Below, piece by piece: positions 8,931 through 19,114 of a stretch of DNA of 47,713 nucleotides. A program made the position numbers and the translations under genes. Below the pieces are notes generated by a model. That model saw only the letters and a program-made list of their open reading frames with translations. It was not told where the DNA came from and ran no database searches. The first letter of the stretch is position 1; the number at the start of each line of letters is the position of its first letter. Source of the stretch: an uncultured Pelagibacteraceae bacterium (lineage in GTDB: Bacteria; Pseudomonadota; Alphaproteobacteria; Pelagibacterales; Pelagibacteraceae); the NCBI GenBank assembly GCA_902613915.1, contig CACMJB010000008.1, positions 1 through 47,713 of the forward strand, in the 5' to 3' direction.

Positions 8931-11810
8931 ATGTTGAAAAAAATCGTTGTAAAAGGCGCAAAAGAACACAATTTAAAAAATGTTTCTCTTGAAATACCAA
9001 AAGAGAAATTAGTTGTAATAACTGGTCTATCTGGGTCAGGTAAATCATCTTTAGCTTTTGATACAATTTACGCTGAGGGACAGCGAAGATACGTAGAAAG
9101 TCTATCATCTTATGCAAGACAATTTTTAGATAAAATGAAAAAGCCGAAAGTTGACCTTATTGAGGGATTGAGTCCGGCAATTTCAATTGAGCAAAAAAAT
9201 ACATCAAAAAATCCAAGGTCAACAGTAGCGACAGTTACAGAAATATACGACTATATGAGAGTATTGTTTGCAAGGGTTGGGATACCCTACTCACCATTCA
9301 CTGGTAAACCCATAGTTTCACAGCCTATAAGTGAGATGGTAGATAAAATTAAAAAATTACCTAAGGATAGTACTATCTATCTTTTAGCACCAATTGTTAG
9401 AGGTAGAAAAGGAGAATATAAAAAAGAAATTCTAAATTATAAAAAGCGAGGTTTCACTAAAATTAAGGTAAACGGAAAATACTTGAATATTGATGATTTT
9501 CCAAATTTAAACAAGAAATTAAAACATGAAATTTCAATAGTTGTAGATAGAGTAATTCTAAACTCAAATCTTGGAAATAGACTAGCGGATAGTGTTGAAA
9601 CAGCTGTTAATCTCTCAAACGGTTTATTGGTTGTTGAGTATGAAAATGAAACTTTACCAAAGAAATTTAGAAAGTTAGAATCTGTAACATTCTCGTCTAA
9701 GTTTTCGTGTCCAGAGAGTGGTTTTACCATAGAGGAAATTGAACCTAGACTTTTCTCTTTTAACTCACCTTATGGAGCCTGTGAAGAATGTGAAGGTATA
9801 GGTCACAGTCTTAATGTAGACCCTAACTTAGTAGTATCAGATCCAAAAAAAAGTCTTCAAGATGGCGCTATTGAACCATGGGCTAAATCTACTTCTATGT
9901 ACTATGCCCAAACATTAGCCTCTTTAGCTAAGCACTATAAAATCTCAATGAGTGATCCATGGAGAAAAATACCAAAAAAAATACAAGATGTTATTTTATT
10001 TGGATCAGATGAAGATGAAATAAAATTTTCTTACGATGATGGTTATGAAGCTTATACAACAAAAAAAACATTTGAAGGAGTCGTAAACAATTTAGAGAGA
10101 AGATATTTAGAAACTGACAGCGAGTGGAAAAGAGAAGAGATTTCACAATATCAAAGCGAAACTAATTGTGAAAAGTGCAAAGGCATGAGATTAAAAGATG
10201 AAGCTCTTTGTGTAAAAATTAATAAGTTAAATATAAGTGAAGTAACAGAAAAATCTATAGATGATGCCCAACAATGGTTTGAAAATCTTAAAAACGTATT
10301 AACAGAAAGAGAAAATAAAATTGCGCAGCACATTTTGAAAGAAATAAATGAAAGATTAAATTTTTTATTGAATGTTGGTTTGAACTATCTAACATTATCA
10401 AGAGAGTCAGGTACCTTATCAGGGGGTGAAGCTCAAAGAATTAGATTAGCATCGCAAATAGGTTCAGGTTTGACAGGTGTTCTTTATGTACTTGATGAAC
10501 CATCGATTGGTTTACATCAAAGAGATAATAAAAAACTTATTAAAGCTTTAAAAAAATTAAGAGATCTTGGAAATACTGTGATTGTTGTAGAACATGATAT
10601 TGAAACAATGGAAAATTCTGATCATATTATTGATATAGGGCCTGAAGCAGGACTAAATGGAGGTCAAATTGTTGCGGACGGATCTGTTAAACAAATAATT
10701 CAAAATCCAAAAAGTATTACTGGAGATTATTTATCTGGAAAAAAATTTATAGCTGTTCCAAAAAAACGTAGATTAGCAAAAAATGGAAGGTTTATTGAAA
10801 TAAGTGGAGCAAGTGGAAATAATTTAAAAAAAGTAAATTTAAAAATACCAGTTGGAACTTTTACTTGTGTAACTGGAGTTTCTGGAAGTGGAAAATCAAC
10901 TTTAATATTACACACTCTTTATAACGCATTTAATTTACTTTTGAATAAAAATAAAAGCCGTAAAGTTCCAAAAGCTTTTACAGGTTTTAAAGGTACAGAA
11001 TTAATTGACAAGATTATAGATATAGATCAATCCCCTATTGGACGAACGCCTAGATCGAACCCAGCTACTTACACAGGTGCATTTGGTCCGATTAGAGATT
11101 GGTTTGCGGGATTACCTGAGTCAAAAGCACGTGGATATAAAGTTGGAAGATATTCTTTTAATGTAAAAGGCGGTAGATGTGAAACATGTGAAGGAGATGG
11201 TGTGATCACTTATGAAATGCATTTTCTTCCTGATGTTTTTATACCGTGCGATACATGTAAAGGAGCTAGGTACAACAGAGAAACCTTAGAAATTAGATTC
11301 AAAAATAAAAATATAGCAGATGTTTTAGATATGACTGTTGATGAAGGATGTGAATTTTTTGAAAATATACAAAGTATTAGATCAAAGCTGATCACACTTA
11401 AACATGTAGGTTTAGGTTACATGAAAATTGGTCAACAAGCTACCACGCTATCAGGAGGTGAAGCTCAAAGAATTAAATTAGCTAAGGAATTATCAAAAAG
11501 ACCAACTGGAAGAACATTATATATTTTAGATGAGCCCACGACCGGCCTACACTCTCATGATATAAAAAAACTGTTAGAAATTCTTCAAGCTTTCGCTAAT
11601 ACTGGAAATACCGTTGTTGTGATAGAACATAATCTTGACGTTATAAAAACAGCAGATCATATAATTGATATGGGTCCTGAGGGTGGTATAAATGGTGGTA
11701 GAATTATAGCTGAAGGTACTCCTGAAAAAGTGGCTGAGGTAAAAGAGAGTTTTACTGGTAAATTTCTTAAAGAAATCATGGGTGATAACTCAATGAAAAA
11801 AACTGCCTAA
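8931..11810 (+). CDS. uvrA: Excinuclease ABC subunit A
   Basis: Damage-recognition ATPase of nucleotide excision repair, 959 residues with two ABC modules. Walker A GLSGSGKS is at 32-39 and a second copy VSGSGKST lies in the C-terminal half. Two signatures LSGGEAQRI and the switch blocks [13 protein letters not shown] and [13 protein letters not shown] are present. The second zinc module is intact (CETC ... CDTC). The first begins CPES rather than CPxC, losing one cysteine, while its partner CEEC is kept; I recall this as common in alphaproteobacterial UvrA. The start is followed directly by the conserved [15 protein letters not shown]; no clear Shine-Dalgarno is seen in the A-rich leader. 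Confidence 0.98.
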   Translation: MLKKIVVKGAKEHNLKNVSLEIPKEKLVVITGLSGSGKSSLAFDTIYAEGQRRYVESLSSYARQFLDKMKKPKVDLIEGLSPAISIEQKNTSKNPRSTVATVTEIYDYMRVLFARVGIPYSPFTGKPIVSQPISEMVDKIKKLPKDSTIYLLAPIVRGRKGEYKKEILNYKKRGFTKIKVNGKYLNIDDFPNLNKKLKHEISIVVDRVILNSNLGNRLADSVETAVNLSNGLLVVEYENETLPKKFRKLESVTFSSKFSCPESGFTIEEIEPRLFSFNSPYGACEECEGIGHSLNVDPNLVVSDPKKSLQDGAIEPWAKSTSMYYAQTLASLAKHYKISMSDPWRKIPKKIQDVILFGSDEDEIKFSYDDGYEAYTTKKTFEGVVNNLERRYLETDSEWKREEISQYQSETNCEKCKGMRLKDEALCVKINKLNISEVTEKSIDDAQQWFENLKNVLTERENKIAQHILKEINERLNFLLNVGLNYLTLSRESGTLSGGEAQRIRLASQIGSGLTGVLYVLDEPSIGLHQRDNKKLIKALKKLRDLGNTVIVVEHDIETMENSDHIIDIGPEAGLNGGQIVADGSVKQIIQNPKSITGDYLSGKKFIAVPKKRRLAKNGRFIEISGASGNNLKKVNLKIPVGTFTCVTGVSGSGKSTLILHTLYNAFNLLLNKNKSRKVPKAFTGFKGTELIDKIIDIDQSPIGRTPRSNPATYTGAFGPIRDWFAGLPESKARGYKVGRYSFNVKGGRCETCEGDGVITYEMHFLPDVFIPCDTCKGARYNRETLEIRFKNKNIADVLDMTVDEGCEFFENIQSIRSKLITLKHVGLGYMKIGQQATTLSGGEAQRIKLAKELSKRPTGRTLYILDEPTTGLHSHDIKKLLEILQAFANTGNTVVVIEHNLDVIKTADHIIDMGPEGGINGGRIIAEGTPEKVAEVKESFTGKFLKEIMGDNSMKKTA

Positions 11811-11837
11811 AGGCTTTAATTATGTTATAAAGGAATC

Positions 11838-12440
11838 ATGACAGGTATATTGCAATCATTATCAAAAACAGTTCACCTTTCTCTAGCTTTAGCGATTTTA
11901 TTGTTTTTAGGTTTACATTTTTTTGGTGATGGTTTTGCATTTGACACAATCTTTTGGAGCTGGTTGTTTAGATACATTCATGTAACAGTAGGAATTATGT
12001 GGATTGGTTTGTTATGGTATTTTAATTTCGTTCAGATACCTAATATGCCTAAGATTTCAGATGAACAAAAACCAGCGATTGGAAAAGTAATTGCGCCTGC
12101 CGCTTTATTCTACTTTAGATGGGCAGCAGCTTTTACAGTTATATCTGGATTAATTCTAGCGTGGCTGAATGGTTATGTTCACAGTGCAATGATACTTGGA
12201 TTAGATGGTTCAGGCGGTAAAAACTCTGCTATCGGTATTGGTATGTGGTTAGGTTTGGTAATGGCTTTCAACGTATGGTTCGTAATATGGCCAAATCAAA
12301 AGAAAGCTCTAGGTATGGTGGAATGTACACCAGAAGTAAAAGCTGCTTCTGCTAAAACAGCAATGTTATTTTCAAGAACAAATACCCTGCTCTCTTTACC
12401 AATGCTATTAACAATGGTAGCAGCTCAAAATATTTATTAA
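11838..12440 (+). CDS. PuuD-like membrane protein (urate hydroxylase N-terminal family), short form
   Basis: A 200-residue integral membrane protein with about five hydrophobic segments and conserved pieces YIHVTVGIMWIGLLWYFNFVQ and GMWLGLVMAFNVWFVIWPNQ, recognisable as the membrane domain of the PuuD family, sometimes mislabelled as an antitermination protein. Full-length PuuD has a C-terminal cytochrome c domain; no CxxCH is present here, so urate oxidation should not be assumed. A good ribosome site AAAGGA precedes the ATG, and uvrA ends 27 bases upstream, so read-through from uvrA is likely. It is convergent with secF with one base between stop codons. Confidence 0.75.
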   Translation: MTGILQSLSKTVHLSLALAILLFLGLHFFGDGFAFDTIFWSWLFRYIHVTVGIMWIGLLWYFNFVQIPNMPKISDEQKPAIGKVIAPAALFYFRWAAAFTVISGLILAWLNGYVHSAMILGLDGSGGKNSAIGIGMWLGLVMAFNVWFVIWPNQKKALGMVECTPEVKAASAKTAMLFSRTNTLLSLPMLLTMVAAQNIY

Positions 12441-12441
12441 A

Positions 12442-13338
12442 TTAAGGGACTATTTTTTCTTCCTCTTTTTCAAGAGTTTTGTAGCTAACTTTAAAAAATT
12501 TTAATATTGGGGAAGCAACAAATATCGAAGAGTAAGTACCAATAAAAACACCTAAAATCATTGCAAAAGAAAAACCTCTTAAAATTTCTCCGCCCAAAAT
12601 AAATATTGAGAATAAAGCTAATAAGGTTGTTACTGATGTAATTATTGTTCTAGCAAGTGTTTCGTTAATAGATAAATTGGCGATATTTGCTATTTCAAGT
12701 TTATGATACTTTCCTAAATTTTCTCTAACTCTATCATAAATTACCACTGTATCATTCATAGAGTATCCAACTATGGTAAGTACCGCTGCAATAATAGATA
12801 AATTTATCTCTAAAGACAAAAGTGAAAATACACCAAGTGTAATTACAACATCATGAAATAATGCTACAATAGCACCAACGCTAAACTGCCATTCAAATCG
12901 AACCCATATATAGAAAAGCATTGCGGCTAATGATAAAGTAATAGCCATTATTCCTGATTGTAAAAGTTCTGCGCTAACTTTTGGCCCAACGTTTTCAACA
13001 CGTCTAAAATTTATTTCAGAATTTAAACTATCAGAGAGTTTTTTTTTTATTTTAGGTATTAGATTGTTGTTATCACCTTGTTCTTCAACTTTAATTAAAA
13101 AATCACCTTCTTTACCAAACTTTTTAACATTTACATCACCTAGGTTCATGTCATTCAAAATATTTCTTATTGAAGAAACGTCTGTATTAGTTGTTCTTAA
13201 TTCTATTAAAGTACCTCCTTTAAAATCAATTCCGTAATTCAATCCTTTAAAAGTTATGAAAAAAACACTTAATATAAATAAAATAATAGAAAGAATATTT
13301 GCCGGCTTAAATTTTGATGAAAAATTATAATTAATCAT
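12442..13338 (-). CDS. secF: Protein translocase subunit SecF
   Basis: Inner-membrane subunit of SecDF, which uses proton motive force to complete Sec export. 298 residues with six predicted membrane segments, the SecF motif GIDFKGGTLIE near the N-terminus, and the conserved block SMNDTVVIYDRVREN. Its ATG overlaps the secD stop by one base (TAATG). It is the last gene of the long minus-strand block. Confidence 0.97.
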   Translation of the reverse strand: MINYNFSSKFKPANILSIILFILSVFFITFKGLNYGIDFKGGTLIELRTTNTDVSSIRNILNDMNLGDVNVKKFGKEGDFLIKVEEQGDNNNLIPKIKKKLSDSLNSEINFRRVENVGPKVSAELLQSGIMAITLSLAAMLFYIWVRFEWQFSVGAIVALFHDVVITLGVFSLLSLEINLSIIAAVLTIVGYSMNDTVVIYDRVRENLGKYHKLEIANIANLSINETLARTIITSVTTLLALFSIFILGGEILRGFSFAMILGVFIGTYSSIFVASPILKFFKVSYKTLEKEEEKIVP

Positions 13339-14873
13339 TAAATTTTGATTTCCTTATTATTATTTAACACTACGAGAGATGTTAAATGTCTCGCTAAAAA
13401 ATATGCTGTAAATAACGTAGTCACAATTCCAATTCCTAATGTAATAGCAAATCCTTTCACTGGACCAGATCCAAAAGCAAATAATATCGCTGCTGCGATT
13501 AATGTAGTTATATTGGCATCTAGAACTGTAATTTTAGCTCTAGCATATCCGCTATCAAAAGCATGAATAATAGATTTTTCTGTTTTTAATTCTTCCCTTA
13601 TTCTCTCAAAGATCAAAACATTAGCATCAACAGCCATACCAACTGTTAATATAATTCCAGCTATACCTGGTAAAGTTAATGTGGCTTCAAGAATAGTTAA
13701 AATTCCAACTAACATAATTAGGTTAGCAATTAGGGCAGTATTGGCAATTAAACCAAATATCCTGTATTTAAAAAACATAAATAGTATTACCAAAACAAAA
13801 CCTATAATTAATGATGTTACCCCAGATTTAATTGAGTCTTCACCTAAATCAGGACCTACTGTTCTCTCTTCAACTACTAAAAGAGGTGTTGGTAAAGCAC
13901 CTGATCTTAAAAGTAATGCAAGATCAGTAGCCTCTTGAAAAGTAAAATTTCCTGAAATCATTCCATTTCCAGAAGTTATCGGTTCGTTAATATTTGGAGC
14001 ACTCACTATCTCACCATCAAGAACTATTGCTAGCCTCTTTCCTACATTATCAGTAGTAGCTCTTCCAAATTTTTGAGCACCTAATCTATCTAGAGTAAAA
14101 GATACTGTAGGCTCATTATTTTGATTTTGTATACTTGGTTGAGCATCTATTAAATTTTCACCACTCATAACAATTCTCTTGCTGACAAATAATTTTTCTC
14201 CATTTTCAGAAATGAGTTCTTCAGAACCAAACTCATCATTTTCAGAAACTAGCCTAAAGTTTAATTGAGCAGTTTGTCCTAACAAAGATTTTATTCTTTC
14301 TGGATCTTTTAAACCTGGTAATTCAACTAAGATTCTTTTTTCACCTCTTTGAAGAATGGTGGGTTCTTTTGTTCCCACATCATCAATTCTTCGTCTTACT
14401 ATTTCTATTGACTGTTTCAAGGCAGAGTTATTGATAGTTAATAATCCAAATTTAGAAAAACTAATTTCGATCTCATTATTGTTATTTTTTTTATAATCTA
14501 GTTCGAAAGACCTATAATTATCTAGATAAGGGTTAACCACATTATCTTTTTTAGAGAAAAAGAGTAATTCAAATTTTTCGACATCGTCAACAATCAAATT
14601 CAAATTTTGATTATTAATTTTGAAATTTTGATAGCTTAATCCATTGTCTTTCAATAATTTTTTAATTGGAATTACTTTTGATTGAATTTTTTCTTCAACC
14701 AAATTGTCAGAGTTTATTTCTAATAAAAGATAAGATCCTCCTTGAAGATCTAAACCTAAGTTAACTTTTTTATTTATTATTTTATTTTCTTGAAAATTTA
14801 AAATAGAGAAAAAACTAATAAAAAGAAAAATAATGTAAATTATTAATACATTTATTTTTGAGAAATTTAACAC
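13338..14873 (-). CDS. secD: Protein translocase subunit SecD
   Basis: Partner of SecF, 511 residues, shorter than the 615 of E. coli because the periplasmic part is compact, as is usual outside enterobacteria. It shows the N-terminal membrane anchor, LGLDLQGGSYLLLE, the P1-base motif VRRRIDDVGTKEPTI, LNFRLV, and the membrane block GMAVDANVLIFERIREEL. It lies 9 bases after yajC and overlaps secF by one base. Confidence 0.97.
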   Translation of the reverse strand: MLNFSKINVLIIYIIFLFISFFSILNFQENKIINKKVNLGLDLQGGSYLLLEINSDNLVEEKIQSKVIPIKKLLKDNGLSYQNFKINNQNLNLIVDDVEKFELLFFSKKDNVVNPYLDNYRSFELDYKKNNNNEIEISFSKFGLLTINNSALKQSIEIVRRRIDDVGTKEPTILQRGEKRILVELPGLKDPERIKSLLGQTAQLNFRLVSENDEFGSEELISENGEKLFVSKRIVMSGENLIDAQPSIQNQNNEPTVSFTLDRLGAQKFGRATTDNVGKRLAIVLDGEIVSAPNINEPITSGNGMISGNFTFQEATDLALLLRSGALPTPLLVVEERTVGPDLGEDSIKSGVTSLIIGFVLVILFMFFKYRIFGLIANTALIANLIMLVGILTILEATLTLPGIAGIILTVGMAVDANVLIFERIREELKTEKSIIHAFDSGYARAKITVLDANITTLIAAAILFAFGSGPVKGFAITLGIGIVTTLFTAYFLARHLTSLVVLNNNKEIKI

Positions 14874-14882
14874 GAAAAAGAA

Positions 14883-15167
14883 TTATTTTTTAACTTCTTC
14901 TTTTTTAAGCAAGCTAGTGATTGTCGATCTAATAATTTGTACTTTTGTATTCTCCCCAATAATTACTTCGATGCGATCATCTTCCATAACTCGATCGACT
15001 ATACCGATTATACCACCAGATGTTATTACTTCATCGCCTCTTTTGAGTGAATCAACCATTGTCTTATGGTCTTTAACTCTTTTTTGCTGTGGTCTGATTA
15101 GAAAAAAGTAAAAAATAATAAATATTAAAATTAGTGGAATGAATTGTGCAAATCCTTGTCCGCTCAT
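14883..15167 (-). CDS. yajC: Preprotein translocase subunit YajC
   Basis: Small membrane subunit associated with SecDF. 94 residues with one hydrophobic helix (about 8-26) ending in YFFLIRPQQKR, the family signature, followed by the cytoplasmic domain GDEVITSGGIIGIV. It lies 47 bases after serS. In many alphaproteobacteria surE, pcm and a LytM-domain gene separate serS from yajC; they are absent here. Confidence 0.96.
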   Translation of the reverse strand: MSGQGFAQFIPLILIFIIFYFFLIRPQQKRVKDHKTMVDSLKRGDEVITSGGIIGIVDRVMEDDRIEVIIGENTKVQIIRSTITSLLKKEEVKK

Positions 15168-15214
15168 GCAGAAAGAAATATAGGAAAAGTTCTAATTAAA
15201 CAAGCAAATTTTAA

Positions 15215-16462
15215 TTAAATTTTATCTTGGTTATTCATGTACTTTCTCAAAACAAGTGGAATATTTACGGAACCATCTTCGTTTTGATTGTTCTCTAATA
15301 AAGCTATCATTAATCTGCCTACAGCCAATCCTGAGCCATTTAACGTTCCAAGAAATTCTGAACCTTTTTCTGATTTAAATTTTGCACCCATTCTTCTTGA
15401 TTGAAAAACGCCACAAGAAGAACAACTAGAAATTTCTCTATATTTATTTTCAGAGGGTATCCAAGCTTCTATGTCGTAGGTTTTTTCAGCACTAAATCCC
15501 ATGTCACCAGATGACAAAAGCATAACTTGATAAGGGATTTCAAGTTTTTCTAAAATTTTTTCAGCACAATTCAGCATTCTATTTAGCTCTTCAATGCACT
15601 TATCGGGCTCAACTACACTAACAAGCTCAACTTTATAAAACTGATGCTGTCTGATCATGCCTTTTGTATCTTTTCCGTAACTTCCAGCTTCTTTTCTAAA
15701 ACAAGGTGTAGAAGCTACGAATCTTTTTGGTAATTGTTTCTTATCAATATTTGATTTCCTTACAAGATTTGTAAGCACTACTTCAGCAGTTGGTATTAAA
15801 AACTTTCTCTGGTCAGTATTTTCAAATTTTATTTCAAATTGGTCTTCCTCAAATTTAGGCAGTTGACCCGTGCCAAACATAACCTCTTCATTTACTATCA
15901 AAGGTGGTGAAATCTCAGTATATTTGAATTCATTAACATGTGTATCAAGCATAAAATTAATTAATGCTCTTTCCAGTAACGCATAGTTTTCTTTTAAAAC
16001 AACAAACCTTGATCCTGATAATTTAATTGAGCTTTCAAAATCGATATTGTTATTTTTTGAACCTAACTCAACATGAGATTTTATTTTGAAGGAAAACTTT
16101 TTTATGCTGCCCTCTTGTTTAATTAATTTATTAGATTTTTCATCCTTTCCGATGGGAACATCATCTAAAGCAATATTGGGAAGAGCGTGAATTATTTTAT
16201 TGATCTCGCTCTGACTATCAGATTGCTTTTTTGATAAAATTTCAATTTCGTCCGAAATTTTTTTTGATTTTTCAAAATTTATTTTATCTTTTGATTTAGA
16301 TAAAGATTTTTTTTCTTGTTCCAGGCTTTCTTTTTTACTTATTAATTCTCTATTTAAAGCATCCTTTTTAGTAAAATCCTCTATATTAAAATTAATATTT
16401 CTTTCCATTAATTTTTTTTGAAAGGTTTCTAAGTTTTTTCTTAAATCTTTTATATTATGCAT
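15215..16462 (-). CDS. serS: Seryl-tRNA synthetase
   Basis: Charges tRNA-Ser. 415 residues: an N-terminal coiled-coil arm (about 1-110, rich in Lys, Glu and Ser) that binds the long variable arm, then the class II catalytic core. Motif 2 shows FVASTPCFRKEAGSYG and the following MIRQHQFYKVEL. Motif 3 is GSGLAVGRLMIALLENNQ. The start overlaps tatC by 8 bases. Confidence 0.97.
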   Translation of the reverse strand: MHNIKDLRKNLETFQKKLMERNINFNIEDFTKKDALNRELISKKESLEQEKKSLSKSKDKINFEKSKKISDEIEILSKKQSDSQSEINKIIHALPNIALDDVPIGKDEKSNKLIKQEGSIKKFSFKIKSHVELGSKNNNIDFESSIKLSGSRFVVLKENYALLERALINFMLDTHVNEFKYTEISPPLIVNEEVMFGTGQLPKFEEDQFEIKFENTDQRKFLIPTAEVVLTNLVRKSNIDKKQLPKRFVASTPCFRKEAGSYGKDTKGMIRQHQFYKVELVSVVEPDKCIEELNRMLNCAEKILEKLEIPYQVMLLSSGDMGFSAEKTYDIEAWIPSENKYREISSCSSCGVFQSRRMGAKFKSEKGSEFLGTLNGSGLAVGRLMIALLENNQNEDGSVNIPLVLRKYMNNQDKI

Positions 16463-17228
16463 CTTTTAATTTTTCTTTATTGGCTTTTTTTTCAGTGAAT
16501 TTAACAGTTATTATAGATAACTCATAAAGTAATAAAAGTGGAATTGCCAAACCTACTTGTGTTATTGGATCTGGTGGAGTTAGGATAGCTGCAACTGTGA
16601 AAATTATCACTATAATATATCTTCTTGATTTTTTTAAATATTCTGAGTTAACAACTCCAATTCTTGCTAGAAGATTTAATAATATTGGTAATTGGAAACT
16701 AATTCCGAAAGCAAAAATTAATCTCATTATTAAAGATAAATACTCGTTCACTTTTGCTTCTAGTTGAATTGGTAAACTTGAACTTGTACCCATTGTTTCA
16801 AAAGATAAGAAGAATTTAATAGCTAGTGGCATCACCAAATAATAAACTAGCATTCCACCAAATAAAAATAGTATTGGTGTTGATATTAAATAAGGTAATA
16901 AAGCTTTTTTCTCATTTTGATAGAGCCCTGGAGCTATAAATTTATAAATTTGTATTAATAAAACAGGACTTCCAATAAAAATTGCTGAAAAAAAAGCAAC
17001 TTTTAAATAAGTAATAAAAGTTTCGTGTAATGCAGTAAATATAAGTCGTCTAGATGTCGGGTCATCTTTAACTGCTTCAGCGTACGGATTTACTAAAAAT
17101 GCGTATATGTATTCTGCAAAAGTGTAAGAAATTATAAAAATTATAAATATAAATACGATTGATTTTATCAATCTTGAACGTAATTCTGAAAAATGACTTG
17201 TGAATGAATTATTTTCGCTCATTCTCAT
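16455..17228 (-). CDS. tatC: Sec-independent protein translocase TatC
   Basis: Twin-arginine signal receptor and core of the Tat translocase, 257 residues with six predicted membrane helices. It has the N-terminal FTSHFSELRSRLIKS, the periplasmic-loop motif ALHETFITYLKVAFF, and YQNEKKALLPY. Either Met1 or Met3 could be used; the overlap with tatB is 20 or 14 bases. Directly followed by serS with an 8-base overlap. At least one plausible client, the M48 protein with an RR signal, is in this window. Confidence 0.96.
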   Translation of the reverse strand: MRMSENNSFTSHFSELRSRLIKSIVFIFIIFIISYTFAEYIYAFLVNPYAEAVKDDPTSRRLIFTALHETFITYLKVAFFSAIFIGSPVLLIQIYKFIAPGLYQNEKKALLPYLISTPILFLFGGMLVYYLVMPLAIKFFLSFETMGTSSSLPIQLEAKVNEYLSLIMRLIFAFGISFQLPILLNLLARIGVVNSEYLKKSRRYIIVIIFTVAAILTPPDPITQVGLAIPLLLLYELSIITVKFTEKKANKEKLKDA

Positions 17229-17448
17229 TTTTTTCTTTATTGATTTGATCAGAATTAGTTATATTTTTTTCAATATCTACTTCATCTGTAACTGAAGTAA
17301 CTTCCCTTTGAAAACTGCTTATAGTATTTTTTAATTTTCCAAAGAAAGAACCTATTTTTTTAAGAGCTATTGGAAATTCTTTTGGACCTAAAACAAGAAT
17401 TGCAATTATAACAACCGTTAAAATCTCTAACCAACCAATTTGAGGCAT
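17209..17448 (-). CDS. tatB: Sec-independent protein translocase TatB
   Basis: 79 residues, short for TatB. The N-terminal helix GWLEILTVVIIAILVLGPK carries the Glu of the xGxxEL motif and ends in the Gly-Pro hinge typical of TatB. An amphipathic helix (FPIALKKIGSFFGKLKN) and a charged tail follow. It lies 6 bases after tatA and overlaps tatC. The GPKEFP hinge separates it from TatA, which has FGKGKI here. Confidence 0.93.
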   Translation of the reverse strand: MPQIGWLEILTVVIIAILVLGPKEFPIALKKIGSFFGKLKNTISSFQREVTSVTDEVDIEKNITNSDQINKEKNENERK

Positions 17449-17454
17449 ATTGGA

Positions 17455-17652
17455 TTATTTATTTTCAGAATTATCGTCTGAATCTTTTTCTGAATTATTG
17501 CTTCCAGCAGATGGGTCATCGGACATACCTTTTTTAAAACTTTTAATACCTTTAGCAAGATCTCCCATAATGCTTGATATTTTTCCTTTTCCAAAAAGGA
17601 TCACAACTAAAATTGCTATAATTATTATTCCTGTCCAGCCTATATTTCCCAT
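17455..17652 (-). CDS. tatA: Sec-independent protein translocase TatA
   Basis: 65 residues. Membrane helix [19 protein letters not shown] with the Phe-Gly hinge, then amphipathic helix [19 protein letters not shown], a close TatA match, and an acidic Ser/Asn tail. It is the first of tatABC, 40 bases after scpB. Confidence 0.95.
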   Translation of the reverse strand: MGNIGWTGIIIIAILVVILFGKGKISSIMGDLAKGIKSFKKGMSDDPSAGSNNSEKDSDDNSENK

Positions 17653-17692
17653 ATAGAAATTATATACAATAAATCTTCTTAAATATATATGT

Positions 17693-18379
17693 TTATTTTT
17701 CTTCCTCTGGTGCTTTTTTTATCGCCTCATCAATATCTTCATAAATATTGTTTTTTTCTTTGAGTGACTGCTCTTTAAAAAATTTGCCTGTACCAAATAT
17801 TGACTTATCAATACTAGATGTATCAATTAACCCTGCTGTACCAAGTTCATCAATTGTTGGTAAATCAGAAAGTTTCTGGATATTAAAATGATTTAAAAAA
17901 TTTTCAGTCGTCGCATATTGTATTGGCTTACCAGGAACATCTTTTCTGCCAGCAGGTCTAACCCAATCCAATTCGAGTAATATATCTAACGTGTTAGAGG
18001 CAAACGATACGCCTCTTATTTCCTCAATTTCTGATCTAGTAACTGGTTGGTGATAAACAATAATAGCTAATGTTTCTACTGTAGCTTTAGAAAGTTTTTT
18101 TTGTGTTGATTTTTGAAGCGCCATTAATTTAGATAAATCCTCAGCTGTTCTAAATGACCACTTATTTTTTATGCAAACCAAATTAATTCCCCGGTTTTTA
18201 TAAATTTCTTTTAAATTATCTAAAATTTTTTTGATGTTTGTATCTGTTTGAATTCTTTTTTCTATAGTTTCAATATCAAGTGGTTCAGATGCAGCAAATA
18301 ATATTGCTTCAACTTGTCTTTCTAATTTTGAAGGTAAAGATGGAAAATTAATTATATTATCTTTTTTTTTGCTAGACAT
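17693..18379 (-). CDS. scpB: Segregation and condensation protein B
   Basis: ScpB pairs with ScpA and SMC in bacterial condensin. 228 residues with tandem winged-helix domains: [20 protein letters not shown], then [20 protein letters not shown] and the block [20 protein letters not shown] are family hallmarks. One base separates its start from the scpA stop. The C-terminal 40 residues are charged and poorly conserved. Confidence 0.95.
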   Translation of the reverse strand: MSSKKKDNIINFPSLPSKLERQVEAILFAASEPLDIETIEKRIQTDTNIKKILDNLKEIYKNRGINLVCIKNKWSFRTAEDLSKLMALQKSTQKKLSKATVETLAIIVYHQPVTRSEIEEIRGVSFASNTLDILLELDWVRPAGRKDVPGKPIQYATTENFLNHFNIQKLSDLPTIDELGTAGLIDTSSIDKSIFGTGKFFKEQSLKEKNNIYEDIDEAIKKAPEEEK

Positions 18380-18380
18380 T

Positions 18381-19106
18381 TTAAGCTTTTTTAATCATCA
18401 ATTTTTCAAATAATTTTCTTTGAGATACTTTTACTATTCCTTCTTTAGTTAATTCTAAACTAGCTGCGAAAATTCCTGCAATTCCAGATTTTTTCATCTC
18501 ATTTTTTGAATAAAATTTTGGAATTAATTCATTAAGATTTTTCCAATCTTTAATTTTATCTAAATTATTTCTTATTTGTTTAATTCCTTCCTCTGTAGTT
18601 AAAACTGGTAATTTTGGAATACTTATACTTTGAAAAGTTTTTTGCATCTGAATACCAGCATATGTTTTAAGAAGTTCGTATAGAGATACGTCATATACAG
18701 GAGTATTTATAGATCTAATACCTCCTTTCATACCTCTAGTAAATATATGAACTCCTAATCTTTTTTTTTGTAACATTTGATCTGACAATATTCTAATTAA
18801 TTCAAGTTTTTTTAGTTGTAGTTTAAGTTTTTCTGCTACTTCTAATGCTTTAAAATCATCATCTTCATCTTCAGGTAACAAAAGTTTAGATTTTAAATAA
18901 GCCAACCAAGTAGCCATAAGTAAAAACTCCGAAGCAGTTTCTAAATTTAGATTTTCATTTTCTTTGATAAATTCTAAAAATTGATCAGCTAGCTTAGTGA
19001 TTGATATCTCAGCTAAATTAACTTTTTGTGATTTTGCTAAATCTAAGAGAGCTTCAAGCGGACCACTATAATTAGGAATGTTAACTGAAATTTGATTTGA
19101 TTCCAT
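18381..19106 (-). CDS. scpA: Segregation and condensation protein A
   Basis: Kleisin subunit of the SMC-ScpAB condensin. 241 residues, with YSGPLEALLDLAKSQKVNLAEI near the N-terminus, the helix FLLMATWLAYLKSKLLLPED, and a C-terminal winged helix (FAASLELTKEGIVKVSQ). It lies 8 bases after nagZ and one base before scpB. Confidence 0.95.
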   Translation of the reverse strand: MESNQISVNIPNYSGPLEALLDLAKSQKVNLAEISITKLADQFLEFIKENENLNLETASEFLLMATWLAYLKSKLLLPEDEDDDFKALEVAEKLKLQLKKLELIRILSDQMLQKKRLGVHIFTRGMKGGIRSINTPVYDVSLYELLKTYAGIQMQKTFQSISIPKLPVLTTEEGIKQIRNNLDKIKDWKNLNELIPKFYSKNEMKKSGIAGIFAASLELTKEGIVKVSQRKLFEKLMIKKA

Positions 19107-19114
19107 TAATAATT

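Noticed and set aside
8878-9117. 79-residue minus-strand frame at the uvrA start
   Set aside because: It is opposite the conserved uvrA N-terminus, with no domain and no coupling to ssb.
11800-11816. GCCTAAAGGC hairpin at the uvrA stop codon followed by TTTAATT
   Set aside because: A three-base-pair stem with the stop codon in the loop; too weak to call a terminator.
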